IMG/VR virus record: IMGVR_UViG_3300025769_000138
Location: 1 to 57,206 of that record
Strand: one strand, 5' to 3'
DNA from: a virus
Length of the DNA stretch: 57,206 nucleotides
The position numbers and the translations under genes are program-made. Below the pieces are notes generated by a model, which saw only the letters and a program-made list of their open reading frames with translations, made no database searches and was not told the DNA's origin. Positions within the stretch are counted from its first letter, which is position 1, and the number at the start of each line of letters is the position of its first letter. Shown here piece by piece: positions 49,876-57,206 of the stretch.

Positions 49876-49916
49876 AATAGATAACCTACTATCATACCGA
49901 AAATAAAGCCAACCAT
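49866..49916 (-). CDS. Possible 16-aa membrane micropeptide MVGFIFGMIVGYLLWG
   Basis: A 17-codon frame overlaps both the 3' end of the small membrane gene 49892-50041 and the primase start. An AAAGGAG Shine-Dalgarno lies about 7 bases before its ATG, yet no larger gene uses that site. The whole peptide is a hydrophobic helix with GxxxG-like spacing. It may be real or may simply couple translation to primase. Confidence 0.35.
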   Translation of the reverse strand: MVGFIFGMIVGYLLWG

Positions 49917-50041
49917 TCTACAACTCCTTTAATACCAAAGATTAACGCCATTAAAATAATTAATACATATACTGGCACAAGTAAATGCTCTAACAATTTC
50001 TTTACTTTAGACCTCCACTTCTTAGATTCTATGAATAACAT
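49892..50041 (-). CDS. Small membrane protein (49 aa)
   Basis: After a basic start (MLFIESKKWRSKVKKLLEHL) a TM helix runs LVPVYVLIILMALIFGI. It starts at 50041 with GGAGGATATTAAT before it. Short single-TM proteins of this kind are common in early phage regions. Function is unknown. Confidence 0.65.
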   Translation of the reverse strand: MLFIESKKWRSKVKKLLEHLLVPVYVLIILMALIFGIKGVVEWLALFSV

Positions 50042-50042
50042 A

Positions 50043-50711
50043 TTAATATCCTCCTGTACATTTATTAGATTCTAGTAAAGTGAAAATCTTATCTGAATAA
50101 TCGTCTTCAGAATAAAAGTCTGGATTATATGTGTCTGATGTAGAACTTTCTTTAGATACATCAGGTAGCACAGACACTAACCTACCTATTAATGCAGATA
50201 AACTCTCTTTATCAATAGTATATCCTCTACCTAAAAACTTAACCATGCGAAGTAGAGATCCTGCACAATGCTCGTTTCTAATAGGTCTAGTATAAGTTAA
50301 CCTCTTAGTCTTTATATCTTCTAGAAACTCATCCAAATATACAACATAAGGTTTATTCTCTAATACATATAAACCTATTTGGTTAATAGTAAAATCAAAA
50401 TCCTCTATCATTTCTTTAGCATTCTGGTATGTCCACTTAGTAATAAGTTGGATAATAGATTCTCCCTTAATATAAAAACTAGTAGCATTATTGCTAGTGA
50501 AGTAACTATATGCTTTAGATTTTAAATACTCTTTAACTTCTTCTTGGATACCATATGTAGAGAAGATATCTATATCTTTAATATCCTCCCCTAATATATT
50601 ATCTCTAAGACATCCTCCTCCCACAAATACTTTACCTTGGAACTTAAGTAAAGTTGTCTTTACTACCATAGGTAGCGAGTCAAATAACTTATTAGCATCT
50701 ATCTCATTCAT
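50043..50711 (-). CDS. CCA-adding/poly(A) polymerase-type nucleotidyltransferase (222 aa)
   Basis: The active-site layout GGGCLRDNILG (31-41) then DIKDIDIF (Asp46, Asp48) is that of tRNA nucleotidyltransferases and poly(A) polymerases. DFDFTINQIGLY (near 104-115) continues the family pattern. It is short, with most of the tRNA-binding body missing. Neighbours encode an RNA-repair kinase and RNA ligase, so an RNA 3'-end role is likely. Confidence 0.75.
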   Translation of the reverse strand: MNEIDANKLFDSLPMVVKTTLLKFQGKVFVGGGCLRDNILGEDIKDIDIFSTYGIQEEVKEYLKSKAYSYFTSNNATSFYIKGESIIQLITKWTYQNAKEMIEDFDFTINQIGLYVLENKPYVVYLDEFLEDIKTKRLTYTRPIRNEHCAGSLLRMVKFLGRGYTIDKESLSALIGRLVSVLPDVSKESSTSDTYNPDFYSEDDYSDKIFTLLESNKCTGGY

Positions 50712-51189
50712 CTTCTTCTTCCTTTATTATAGTTATAGTTTTAAATCCTTCTTCTTCAGTAGGTATTTCAAAAGACTTTATCATACCTTCTAATACTGTT
50801 GGTGCTAAGTTCCTCCCAGACTTCCATTTATTCCTTCGTCTAATAGTATCTGGATCTACAATAAATACTACAGCATGGATGTCATATACAGTAGCAGGTA
50901 TCTTACTAAAGATCAACTTCCTTTTCTTCTTAGTAAGATTAGTTTGATCCCAGATAATATTATCCATATTAAAGACTGCTTCTTTAAGATCTTCATTCAT
51001 CTTAGACTGAGCTTTACCTATAAGATTATAGAACATTCTATTATAAGTAGAGCCTTTAGCTTTAACTTCCTCCTCTATATAATCATCTGTAGATAATACA
51101 GTATAATAGTTTAAGTCTTGTTCTTTCCTAAACCTAGTCTTACCAGAGTTAGGTACACCTACTAGGATATATGCTTGAGGTCTATCCAT
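50704..51189 (-). CDS. Polynucleotide kinase-like P-loop kinase (161 aa)
   Basis: P-loop GVPNSGKT (about 10-17), STDDYIEE (near 31-38), IIWDQTNLTKKKRK (near 77-90) and VDPDTIRRRNKW follow the kinase half of T4 Pnk. The phosphatase half is absent. The start at 51189 is chosen for GGGGAG before it. It overlaps the nucleotidyltransferase gene by 8 bp. With the ligase downstream it would heal and seal cut RNA. Confidence 0.8.
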   Translation of the reverse strand: MDRPQAYILVGVPNSGKTRFRKEQDLNYYTVLSTDDYIEEEVKAKGSTYNRMFYNLIGKAQSKMNEDLKEAVFNMDNIIWDQTNLTKKKRKLIFSKIPATVYDIHAVVFIVDPDTIRRRNKWKSGRNLAPTVLEGMIKSFEIPTEEEGFKTITIIKEEEDE

Positions 51190-51346
51190 CAATCTCCCCT
51201 TCCCTGTCAAAGTACGAAGCCAATTCATAAAGCATATGATAATCTAAATCTTCAACACATTCTTTACCCCATTCCTTTACAAATTGATTAATACTATTGT
51301 CATCAATATTATCCTCTACCCATTGTAATAATTCATCATGTGTCAT
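51182..51346 (-). CDS. Small acidic hypothetical protein (54 aa)
   Basis: It begins MTHDELLQWVEDNIDDNSIN and is acidic and helical. It starts at 51346 with GGGAGGGCTATAA before it. Its end overlaps the kinase start by 8 bp (ATGGATAG). No function is recognised. Confidence 0.65.
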   Translation of the reverse strand: MTHDELLQWVEDNIDDNSINQFVKEWGKECVEDLDYHMLYELASYFDREGEIDG

Positions 51347-51530
51347 TTATAGCCCTCCCTTCTGGTCTATCTTCTGGGTTTATATCTTGCAATGAATGTC
51401 GTGTTGCACAGTCATGACAAAATAAACAAGACTGGTCACCAGCATCCTTACAAATTTCTTCACGGCGGTATTCGAGTTTTGTCGATCCGCAATTACCGCA
51501 TATGACATGTAATCTAGCGTGTACCATCAA
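51336..51530 (-). CDS. Zinc-finger protein (64 aa)
   Basis: Several Cys in order, ICGNCGSTKLEYRREEIC and then CLFCHDCATRH, form a probable zinc ribbon. It starts at a double ATG (51530). It lies inside the RNA-repair cluster and overlaps the ligase end. It could be nucleic-acid binding. No defined role is recognised. Confidence 0.65.
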   Translation of the reverse strand: MMVHARLHVICGNCGSTKLEYRREEICKDAGDQSCLFCHDCATRHSLQDINPEDRPEGRAINDT

Positions 51531-52653
51531 TCTTCATCCTTAAATATTTATTATTAAAATCTTCAAACTTCTTATTAGAACCTAAGTAATTCTTCTCCAG
51601 AATATTATATAAAGTATCTAACATATCCCAATCTTCTTTATCTTCTATATCCCAGAACCTGAAGACTAAGAAAGTAGTCAGCTTATCTAACTTAGAATTT
51701 AAAGAGAACTCTTTCTTAGAATTAAAGATACTCTTGGCATTAGTTACTATGTCTGACATAGCATTAGCTAGAATAGCCATTCGATACTTAAAATCTTCTA
51801 TAAGATCTTGCATAATCTTTCTCTTCTCAGGATGTAGCTTAGGTAGTACATCATCTATATCTTCTGTAATAAATACATGAATAATATTCCTTAAGCTAGA
51901 TGTTATATTAACAAATCTATGTAGCTTAACATACCAATCAGTCTTAAGCTTTACCATCTGACCATCAGAATATCTTATGACTACTCCTTCTTCCTCTTCT
52001 CTATCTTTAATCCTAGCTAGATCATACATATCTCTAGTGTTAGGTACTACAGGTACTTCTCTTTCTTCTGCTAGTCTTCTCATATAATTATAACCTACGT
52101 ACATACCACTATTAATATCTCTAATAGCTAATAGCTTTAGATCATTCTTCTCATGGTGTAATACTATAGGTTCATCCTTATCCTCCCACTCAAAGATACA
52201 AGTAGTAGACGTACCTAGATAGGCTGCAAGATTTAGATACTCGGGTCTATACTTAACCCAAGCCTCTACCTTCTTACTTACATCTGTTATCCCTGCTTTA
52301 GTCATCCACTTCCATTCACCTTCTAACCATACAGGAGTAACCATGCTACCATCTAGCTTATCTAACACTACATGAGCTGGATCATCTATACATTTACTAT
52401 GCATAAGATTATATTGAGTAAATTCCTTCTCATCTATATTGAAGAACTTGTGGAAAGGTCTTCTGATTAAGAAGTTATTCTTATTAAATACTAATCCTCT
52501 ACATTCTAAATCATATTCATTATTAAATGTATCTCGATCCTGATGTGTATATATTAATACTTTATAATCTTCTTTATCTACTAGTTTGATATAAGGATTA
52601 TCTTTTACTTTAGGATATATATCCTCTAGTTTAAATAATAAAGGGAATGACAT
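51514..52653 (-). CDS. rnlA: RNA ligase 1-type (T4 Rnl1-like) RNA ligase (379 aa)
   Basis: Motif I KLDGSM has the nucleophile Lys at residue 99, the same number as in T4 Rnl1. Later motifs are CIFEWEDKDEPIV (near 149-161), EEEGVVIRYSDG (near 218-229) and VKLKTDWYVKLHR (near 232-244). Rnl1 seals 5'-phosphate and 3'-OH RNA ends and repairs tRNAs cut by anticodon nucleases. It is grouped with a kinase and a nucleotidyltransferase. Confidence 0.92.
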   Translation of the reverse strand: MSFPLLFKLEDIYPKVKDNPYIKLVDKEDYKVLIYTHQDRDTFNNEYDLECRGLVFNKNNFLIRRPFHKFFNIDEKEFTQYNLMHSKCIDDPAHVVLDKLDGSMVTPVWLEGEWKWMTKAGITDVSKKVEAWVKYRPEYLNLAAYLGTSTTCIFEWEDKDEPIVLHHEKNDLKLLAIRDINSGMYVGYNYMRRLAEEREVPVVPNTRDMYDLARIKDREEEEGVVIRYSDGQMVKLKTDWYVKLHRFVNITSSLRNIIHVFITEDIDDVLPKLHPEKRKIMQDLIEDFKYRMAILANAMSDIVTNAKSIFNSKKEFSLNSKLDKLTTFLVFRFWDIEDKEDWDMLDTLYNILEKNYLGSNKKFEDFNNKYLRMKIDGTR

Positions 52654-52853
52654 TAGAATATCTCCTCAACTGTTATACTTCCTGAATTAAAATCTACATA
52701 AGATTCTTTGTTTACTGAAGAAATACCTACAGGATTAGAAGCAGGTGCATCCATAATATAATCTTGGTCTCCTACCCTTTCATGTTTAGAAGGAAATAAT
52801 ATACTTACCCACCCTTCATCATTGCCTACTTTATATACTGGTCTATCTCCCAT
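52653..52853 (-). CDS. Hypothetical protein (66 aa)
   Basis: This is a beta-rich acidic protein (MGDRPVYKVGNDEGWVSILF). It overlaps both neighbours by 1 bp. No function is recognised. Confidence 0.6.
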   Translation of the reverse strand: MGDRPVYKVGNDEGWVSILFPSKHERVGDQDYIMDAPASNPVGISSVNKESYVDFNSGSITVEEIF

Positions 52854-53089
52854 TACACTAACTCCTCTTCTACTTGGAAGTACCCTTTGACTAATACTAT
52901 ATCTCTATCTTTATCCATAGATATATATTTTCCTGAATTTAAACTTATACCTACCCTACTAGGTGAGTCTTCTTCATTTTCTTTATCTGTTAATATATAT
53001 AAACACTTACCTACTGAAAGCCTAAATACATCTCCATTTTTTATATCCTTTAAAGTTAATTTTTTATTTTTATTATGTCTTACTTCCAT
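52853..53089 (-). CDS. Hypothetical protein (78 aa)
   Basis: The product is a small beta protein with a basic start (MEVRHNKNKKLTLKDIKNGD) and an acidic end. It lies between the Clp-type ATPase and the next small gene with 1-bp overlaps. No function is recognised. Confidence 0.6.
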   Translation of the reverse strand: MEVRHNKNKKLTLKDIKNGDVFRLSVGKCLYILTDKENEEDSPSRVGISLNSGKYISMDKDRDIVLVKGYFQVEEELV

Positions 53090-55059
53090 TACACTAACTC
53101 CTTAAACTTTATATCTCTAACCATTCTCTTAATCTCCCTGACTCCATTCTTCTTGATACTATCATAGTCTAGGATTGAGTCAAGATCTTTATCAGATAAT
53201 TCTTCACCTAATAAATTGTTAGTAATAATCCTAGCAGAATCCCTATCTATAGTATTGAATTGTACAATCCTATCAAACCTATTTCTTAATTCAGGACTGA
53301 AAGTATTCTCTATAATATCTTGATCTATAGTCATACCTTCAGAACCAAAACCAATAGAAGGTCTATATGTAGCTCCTGAATTACTAGTAGCTATAATAAT
53401 AGTGTTAGAACAATCCAACTCCTGCCCAAAACTATCTGTCACCACCCCTCTATCTAATATCTGAAGGAATAATTCCCTTACTTCAGGGTGGGATTTCTCT
53501 ATCTCATCTAATAATATGACAGTGTAAGGATTAAACCTTAGCTTATCTGTTAATACACCCCCTTCTTCATACCCGACATACCCAGGAGGGGAACCTATTA
53601 ACTTGGCTTTAGATATAGACTCAGAATACTCTGACATATCTAATCTTAAGAACTGCATAGATAATTCTTCAGCTATAATCTTAGCAGTCTCCGTCTTACC
53701 TACTCCTGTATGCCCTGTAAATAGGTAGGAGGCTATAGGTTTATCAGGTTCATGTAGGTAGCTATACCCAAATAAAAGTTGCTCTGTAATGGTGCTTAAA
53801 ATGCGATCCTGACCTATTATGTTTTCTTTAAGGTTATTATATAGAGAGTCTATCACTTCAGATATACAAGTAGTAAGCTTATGAATAGGTATTCCTGTCC
53901 TTTCAGATAAGGCTTCATTAATAATTTTCTTGGTGGTATTCTTTATACCTCTACCTTTAGCCATGACCATAGCATCATCTAATAGATCAAAAGATATATC
54001 AGGTTGATTACCATAGGATAAATATCTATCTGCCATATCATATAGATAACCTAGATTCTTAGCATAGATATGATGATAGTCTTCATATATTTTTTTATTA
54101 GCTTTAAGAACTTTCATAACAGATTCTTTATCTAATTCTTCCACATATATATTATGAAACCTTCTGACTAAAGCTTTATCATCTGCTATATAAGAATGAT
54201 ACTCAGCTTTAGTAGTAGCTCCTATAATCTGTAGTTTACCTTGAGTTAAGTAAGGCTTGAGAGTATCTACCATACCTGCTTGTTTAGTTTGAGTGATACC
54301 CGCACCTATAATAGTATGTATCTCGTCTATAAAAAGTATAGTTCTATGAGGCTTCTCGTTAATAGTATCTAGTAAATCCTTTAGTCTTTCTTCAAAGTCT
54401 CCTCTATATCTAGTACCTGCTACCATAGCTGTGACATTTAGTTCATAGATAGGTTGAGATAACATCTTACTTAAGCCTTTAACTACCGCAGTCTTACCTA
54501 CTCCTGCTTCTCCAACTAGGATAGCATTAGCTTTCTCTTTTCGATATAAGATAGATGCAAGTCTTGTTATCTCCTTGTCCCTTCCTACTATCTCTTTATC
54601 AGAGGGTTGTATCAAGGTGGTATAAGCTTTGAATGAAGGTGGCTGTTCATCTTCTTCTTTTAAGGAGGTATATTCCTTCTTTAAATAAAGAGATAGTTCT
54701 TCATGCTTCTTATGATTATATGTTGCTAAGACTGTATTTAAAGTTTTAAGATCAAACTCGTCATACCTCTTAGCAAATCTTGATAGGATGATATAATCAG
54801 AAAAGAATCTTATTAGATAGGTTGCTAAAGCCTCTGGTGTAGAAGGTAAATTCCTTATAGTCATTACTACAGGAGGCTCCTCATCCCCGTAGAAACTTAA
54901 TGTATCCACAAAGAAATCGTGGACTAAATCTTTTTTATCGAAGAATTTATTTAAGATCGTATTATATACAGGAGTATTTTCTATATCTATTAGTAGGTCG
55001 TAGGAGTCTATAATCCTCCTATTAGAATACTTCTCTACTAAGTCATTGTAATTAAACAT
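53089..55059 (-). CDS. Clp-type AAA+ ATPase with two modules (656 aa)
   Basis: Two AAA+ cores are readable. Module 1 has GEAGVGKT (183-190), pore-loop TRYRGDFEER (about 216-225) and FIDEIHTIIGAG (about 243-254). Module 2 has GHTGVGKTETAK (near 432-443), a pore-loop region GYVGYEEGG and ILLDEIEKSHPEV (near 518-530). The first ~155 residues form an N-domain. It resembles ClpA/ClpB unfoldases. No ClpP partner is encoded, so it may use the host protease or act alone. Confidence 0.88.
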   Translation of the reverse strand: MFNYNDLVEKYSNRRIIDSYDLLIDIENTPVYNTILNKFFDKKDLVHDFFVDTLSFYGDEEPPVVMTIRNLPSTPEALATYLIRFFSDYIILSRFAKRYDEFDLKTLNTVLATYNHKKHEELSLYLKKEYTSLKEEDEQPPSFKAYTTLIQPSDKEIVGRDKEITRLASILYRKEKANAILVGEAGVGKTAVVKGLSKMLSQPIYELNVTAMVAGTRYRGDFEERLKDLLDTINEKPHRTILFIDEIHTIIGAGITQTKQAGMVDTLKPYLTQGKLQIIGATTKAEYHSYIADDKALVRRFHNIYVEELDKESVMKVLKANKKIYEDYHHIYAKNLGYLYDMADRYLSYGNQPDISFDLLDDAMVMAKGRGIKNTTKKIINEALSERTGIPIHKLTTCISEVIDSLYNNLKENIIGQDRILSTITEQLLFGYSYLHEPDKPIASYLFTGHTGVGKTETAKIIAEELSMQFLRLDMSEYSESISKAKLIGSPPGYVGYEEGGVLTDKLRFNPYTVILLDEIEKSHPEVRELFLQILDRGVVTDSFGQELDCSNTIIIATSNSGATYRPSIGFGSEGMTIDQDIIENTFSPELRNRFDRIVQFNTIDRDSARIITNNLLGEELSDKDLDSILDYDSIKKNGVREIKRMVRDIKFKELV

Positions 55060-55084
55060 CTTCTTGTCCTTATATATTAAAAAT

Positions 55085-55113
55085 TTGACATTAACTTTTA
55101 TTTATGGTATCAT
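55085..55113 (+). promoter_or_regulatory. Candidate antisense sigma70 promoter in the leftward module
   Basis: TTGACA at 55085-55090 and TATCAT (one mismatch) at 55108-55113 have a 17-bp spacer. It shares TTTGACATTA with the rightward promoter at 2721. It points opposite to the surrounding genes. The inverted repeat TGGTA/TACCA (55105-55123) overlaps its -10 and could be an operator. Confidence 0.45.
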
Positions 55114-55139
55114 CTTGTTACCAAGGCGGGAGATAAAAC

Positions 55140-55310
55140 CTATAGTATAGAGTTAATATTATCTATAAGATTATCCATATGTTTAGTATCTAATTCTCTC
55201 TCTAAGATATTTAGTTCTTGTTCTATTCTATCTAGGATACTTCCTCCTTCTCCTTCATCATACTTTAAGTAAGTTTCTATATCATATAGTAGTTCTATTA
55301 AGTCTTCCAT
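55140..55310 (-). CDS. Small acidic helical protein (56 aa)
   Basis: It begins MEDLIELLYDIETYLKYDEG and ends IDNINSIL; it is predicted as a coiled coil. GGAGAATTATTATA lies before the ATG, which shares a base with the stop of the upstream frame (TAATG). No function is recognised. Confidence 0.65.
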   Translation of the reverse strand: MEDLIELLYDIETYLKYDEGEGGSILDRIEQELNILERELDTKHMDNLIDNINSIL

Positions 55311-55513
55311 TATAATAATTCTCCTTTAGTTATTAATCTTAAAGTTTCTTTATTTCTATTCCACCACTCTAGGCTATTATCTTCATGCTCTTATTCTCCT
55401 ATCTCTAAAGTATATTGTTTATTAATTAAAGTAACCCTAATATATTTATCATTAGGTACTTTCTTTAAGTGATTTTCTAATGCCTTTCTAGTGGTGAAGT
55501 TTAATAGTTTCAT
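55310..55513 (-). pseudogene. Small gene split by an in-frame TAA (68 codons in total)
   Basis: The first part (40 aa, 55513-55391) begins MKLLNFTTRKALENHLKK and stops at TAA. The same frame then continues without a gap for 26 more sense codons (EHEDNSLEWWNRNKETLRLI, then TKGELL) and ends in TAA overlapping the next ATG (TAATG), as real genes here do. This suggests one gene interrupted by a stop. A recent nonsense change, read-through or an assembly error are all possible. Confidence 0.55.
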
Positions 55514-55531
55514 AGTTTTATTCTCCTTTAA

Positions 55532-55708
55532 TTAAAAATCTTCTGATATAATCTCATTACATATTTCTTGTAAGTAAATTCTTATTTCATTTTTAATATA
55601 TTCCTTATCTTCCCTACTGGAGACATTTTCTATATATCCTAATGATCTAAATCTATCTCTCATTATACCCTTTATTATTTTTTCAAGCTCTGTTTCTATA
55701 GTGTCCAT
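55532..55708 (-). CDS. Hypothetical helical protein (58 aa)
   Basis: It begins MDTIETELEKIIKGIMRDRF and is charged and helical throughout. GGAGAGTGACTA precedes the start. No function is recognised. It lies directly downstream of the conserved 178-aa gene. Confidence 0.6.
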   Translation of the reverse strand: MDTIETELEKIIKGIMRDRFRSLGYIENVSSREDKEYIKNEIRIYLQEICNEIISEDF

Positions 55709-55711
55709 TAG

Positions 55712-56248
55712 TCACTCTCCTTGAGTTAAATATTCTCTAGCAAATTCTGGTATATAATCTCCCAACCAACTAGGTTTATATTTATCTGTATTAAACCATT
55801 GGTAAGTAAGATACTTCTGATATGCTTCTACTATAGGCAGGTGTGTGAAGTCAAGACCTTTTTCTTTAGACTTGGCACAATTAGGGAAGGGTGTTGTATC
55901 TTGATTGCCCTCCCAATACCTAATCAAAATATTTCCTGTATCCCAATGATCTATAATAGACTTATGGAGTTTACTTTTTCTCTTAAGGTATTCAGCACTA
56001 TAAGCCTGAAGTAAATTTAAAGTAAACATATAGTTCCCTATGCATTCCCTAACCCATATAGCACAAGGGTGGTTCTTATGCGTAGGTTTATAGACTGGAT
56101 TATCATTGCAGAATTCCCAATCCTTTACCCTATAGTGTTTAGCTGTAGATAATAGTTGAGTGGTTTCAAGTATCATCTTAGATAATCTCCTAGTGTCTAA
56201 ATCTCTAGCACATTCTATAGGGTTAAAGCTTGTTAAAAATATGTTCAT
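55712..56248 (-). CDS. Conserved phage protein of unknown function (178 aa)
   Basis: The pattern MNIFLTSFNPIECARDLDTR followed by RLSKMILETTQLLSTA, then THKNHPCAIWVRE and TLNLLQAYSAEYLKR, matches a family widespread in T4-like and marine phages (hypothetical proteins opening 'NIFxTxxDPxxxAxxLDxxR'). The conserved Asp, His, Cys and Trp suggest an enzyme, but no reaction can be named. It starts at 56248 after AAAAGGATTTAATAT. Confidence 0.65.
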   Translation of the reverse strand: MNIFLTSFNPIECARDLDTRRLSKMILETTQLLSTAKHYRVKDWEFCNDNPVYKPTHKNHPCAIWVRECIGNYMFTLNLLQAYSAEYLKRKSKLHKSIIDHWDTGNILIRYWEGNQDTTPFPNCAKSKEKGLDFTHLPIVEAYQKYLTYQWFNTDKYKPSWLGDYIPEFAREYLTQGE

Positions 56249-56317
56249 GATATTAAATCCTTTTAATATTTATGTTTAAATCTTATTTAAACTATTGGTT
56301 ATTCTCCTTAATATAAG

Positions 56318-56764
56318 TTATTCGTATAGCCTTCTTGTAAATGAAATTCCATTCACTTCAGTATCTATATATAAATAGTCTTCATATATTCCAGAGGAAT
56401 CCCCATCTATATGATAGCCTATATCGCAGTTATATTTTTTCCGTATATCTGTCAAGGCTTTTTCCATATCATCGAGTCTTGCTTCTGCTATAGGTTTGGC
56501 TTCACTATACTTGGCTTGCTCTTTTTGTTTGTGTAGTTCGAGCATTTCTTGGTGTATATCCCATAATCCTAATTCCTTTATTGCATCTATATTATACTTG
56601 TAATGTCCCCTACTTTTATACCCTACTTCTACTATAGTATATTTAATATTAGAGTTAGGATTTTCTTTTTTCCATGTATAAAATTCTCCAAGTATTTCTT
56701 TAGTTTCTTTATTATAAGCTAAATTTATCCTAGTTTTATCTTTTGTTAAGTCTTTAATATCCAT
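56318..56764 (-). CDS. Hypothetical protein (148 aa)
   Basis: The protein is helix-rich and charged (IHQEMLELHKQKEQAKYSEA), with a Cys-containing C-terminus ending FTRRLYE. No domain is recognised. It lies downstream of the gene duplicated at the window ends. Confidence 0.6.
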   Translation of the reverse strand: MDIKDLTKDKTRINLAYNKETKEILGEFYTWKKENPNSNIKYTIVEVGYKSRGHYKYNIDAIKELGLWDIHQEMLELHKQKEQAKYSEAKPIAEARLDDMEKALTDIRKKYNCDIGYHIDGDSSGIYEDYLYIDTEVNGISFTRRLYE

Positions 56765-56766
56765 GA

Positions 56767-57147
56767 TTAATCCTCCAAACTATCAAAATAATCTACAATA
56801 TAAGGCTTAAGTTCTTCGAGTTCCTCCCTTAGTATGTCTTGCAATAATATAGTAGCTAGTGTTTCACTATTAATATTCTCTAAGGTGTAGCCTCTATCAT
56901 GAGCAAGACTACTAGATGTCTGCAAACTAGGATCTTCCTTGCTTAAGAATTTTATTGCATTACTATAGTACACTATATCAGCAGAATGTATGTAGTTTTC
57001 TGTAAACCATTCAGTAAAATTATCAACACAAGTATCACCATCATAATAATCTAACGCTGTGTCAATGTCTTCTGTATAGTCGCTTAAGTATTTTGAGTTA
57101 TTAAATGCTTCAATTAATTTTTGTTTTTCTTGTGTGTTATTAGTCAT
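56767..57147 (-). CDS. Hypothetical acidic protein (126 aa), spans the terminal repeat
   Basis: The protein is acidic, with repeated Asp/Tyr-rich segments (DYTEDIDTALDYYDGD) and a C-terminus ending VDYFDSLED. No domain is recognised. Its first 56 codons repeat at the start of the window with two amino-acid changes (Lys19 versus Glu, Tyr24 versus His). It starts at 57147 after AAAGGATAAAACT. Together with the left copy it marks the closure point of the map. Confidence 0.75.
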   Translation of the reverse strand: MTNNTQEKQKLIEAFNNSKYLSDYTEDIDTALDYYDGDTCVDNFTEWFTENYIHSADIVYYSNAIKFLSKEDPSLQTSSSLAHDRGYTLENINSETLATILLQDILREELEELKPYIVDYFDSLED

Positions 57148-57206
57148 AGTTTTATCCTTTCATTATGTAATTATAGTTTTATTTTACAGTATATATTTTG
57201 TATAAT
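56979..57206. repeat. Right copy of 228-bp terminal direct repeat
   Basis: Identical to 1-228 except at 57078 (A versus G) and 57093 (T versus C). Both differences alter amino acids of the gene encoded here. Confidence 0.95.

Noticed and set aside
1-57206. CRISPR array, integrase, repressor or phage RNA polymerase
   Set aside because: None seen; no regular spaced repeats and no matching gene, in line with a lytic phage using host RNA polymerase.

Overview
The window is a complete or near-complete genome of an AT-rich, lytic, short-tailed (podovirus-type) bacteriophage. The evidence is a full virion module (terminase, portal, scaffold, capsid, T7-like adaptor and nozzle, spike and fibres, internal virion proteins), a phage replication and nucleotide module, dense gene packing, and no integrase or repressor. 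The first 228 bases recur at the end (56979-57206) with two substitutions, so the map is circular or terminally redundant. No phage RNA polymerase is visible. A textbook sigma70 promoter precedes the virion genes, so host RNA polymerase is probably used. The host is unknown. The overall look (ThyX, class I RNR, marine-type gene set, low GC) suggests an aquatic bacterium, which is inference.

Layout: (a) 1-1934, small leftward genes of unknown function, most with the same leader just before the start codon. (b) 1935-3001, a roughly 1.07 kb non-coding divergent control region with a parS-like 16-mer, an 11-bp tandem repeat, G-run clusters and the rightward promoter. (c) 3002-28352, rightward virion module: small structural proteins and a beta-helix spike, packaging genes, portal, scaffold and capsid, a terminator, adaptor and nozzle, fibres, a permuted NlpC/P60-like hydrolase with a coiled-coil/TM protein, and internal proteins ending in a 1529-aa giant. 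(d) 57206 back to 28335, leftward module for metabolism, replication and counter-defence, which meets the rightward module tail to tail with an 18-bp overlap. On the circular map, leftward transcription would start at the divergent region, run through position 1 into the right end, and continue to 28335.

The leftward module makes dNTPs (NrdA, NrdB, ThyX, dNMP kinase, MazG-like) and replicates DNA (family A polymerase, split primase and helicase, SSB-like protein, nucleases). It also carries a two-enzyme NAD+ salvage route (NAMPT plus NMNAT-Nudix), an RNA-repair set (nucleotidyltransferase, P-loop kinase, Rnl1-type ligase), two tRNAs, an SPFH membrane protein and a two-module Clp-type ATPase. 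Two self-splicing elements sit in active-site positions: a 255-nt group I intron in nrdB and a 313-aa intein in the Walker A loop of the helicase.

Most interesting: a roughly 150-nt structured RNA candidate beside tRNA-Pro; a solitary MbcA/ParS-type antitoxin domain in a phage that also rebuilds NAD+; the parS-like site; the dual-coded gene under the portal tail; a DnaJ-type CxxCxGxG pair inside the DNA polymerase; and a recombinase-domain-only protein between the terminase genes.
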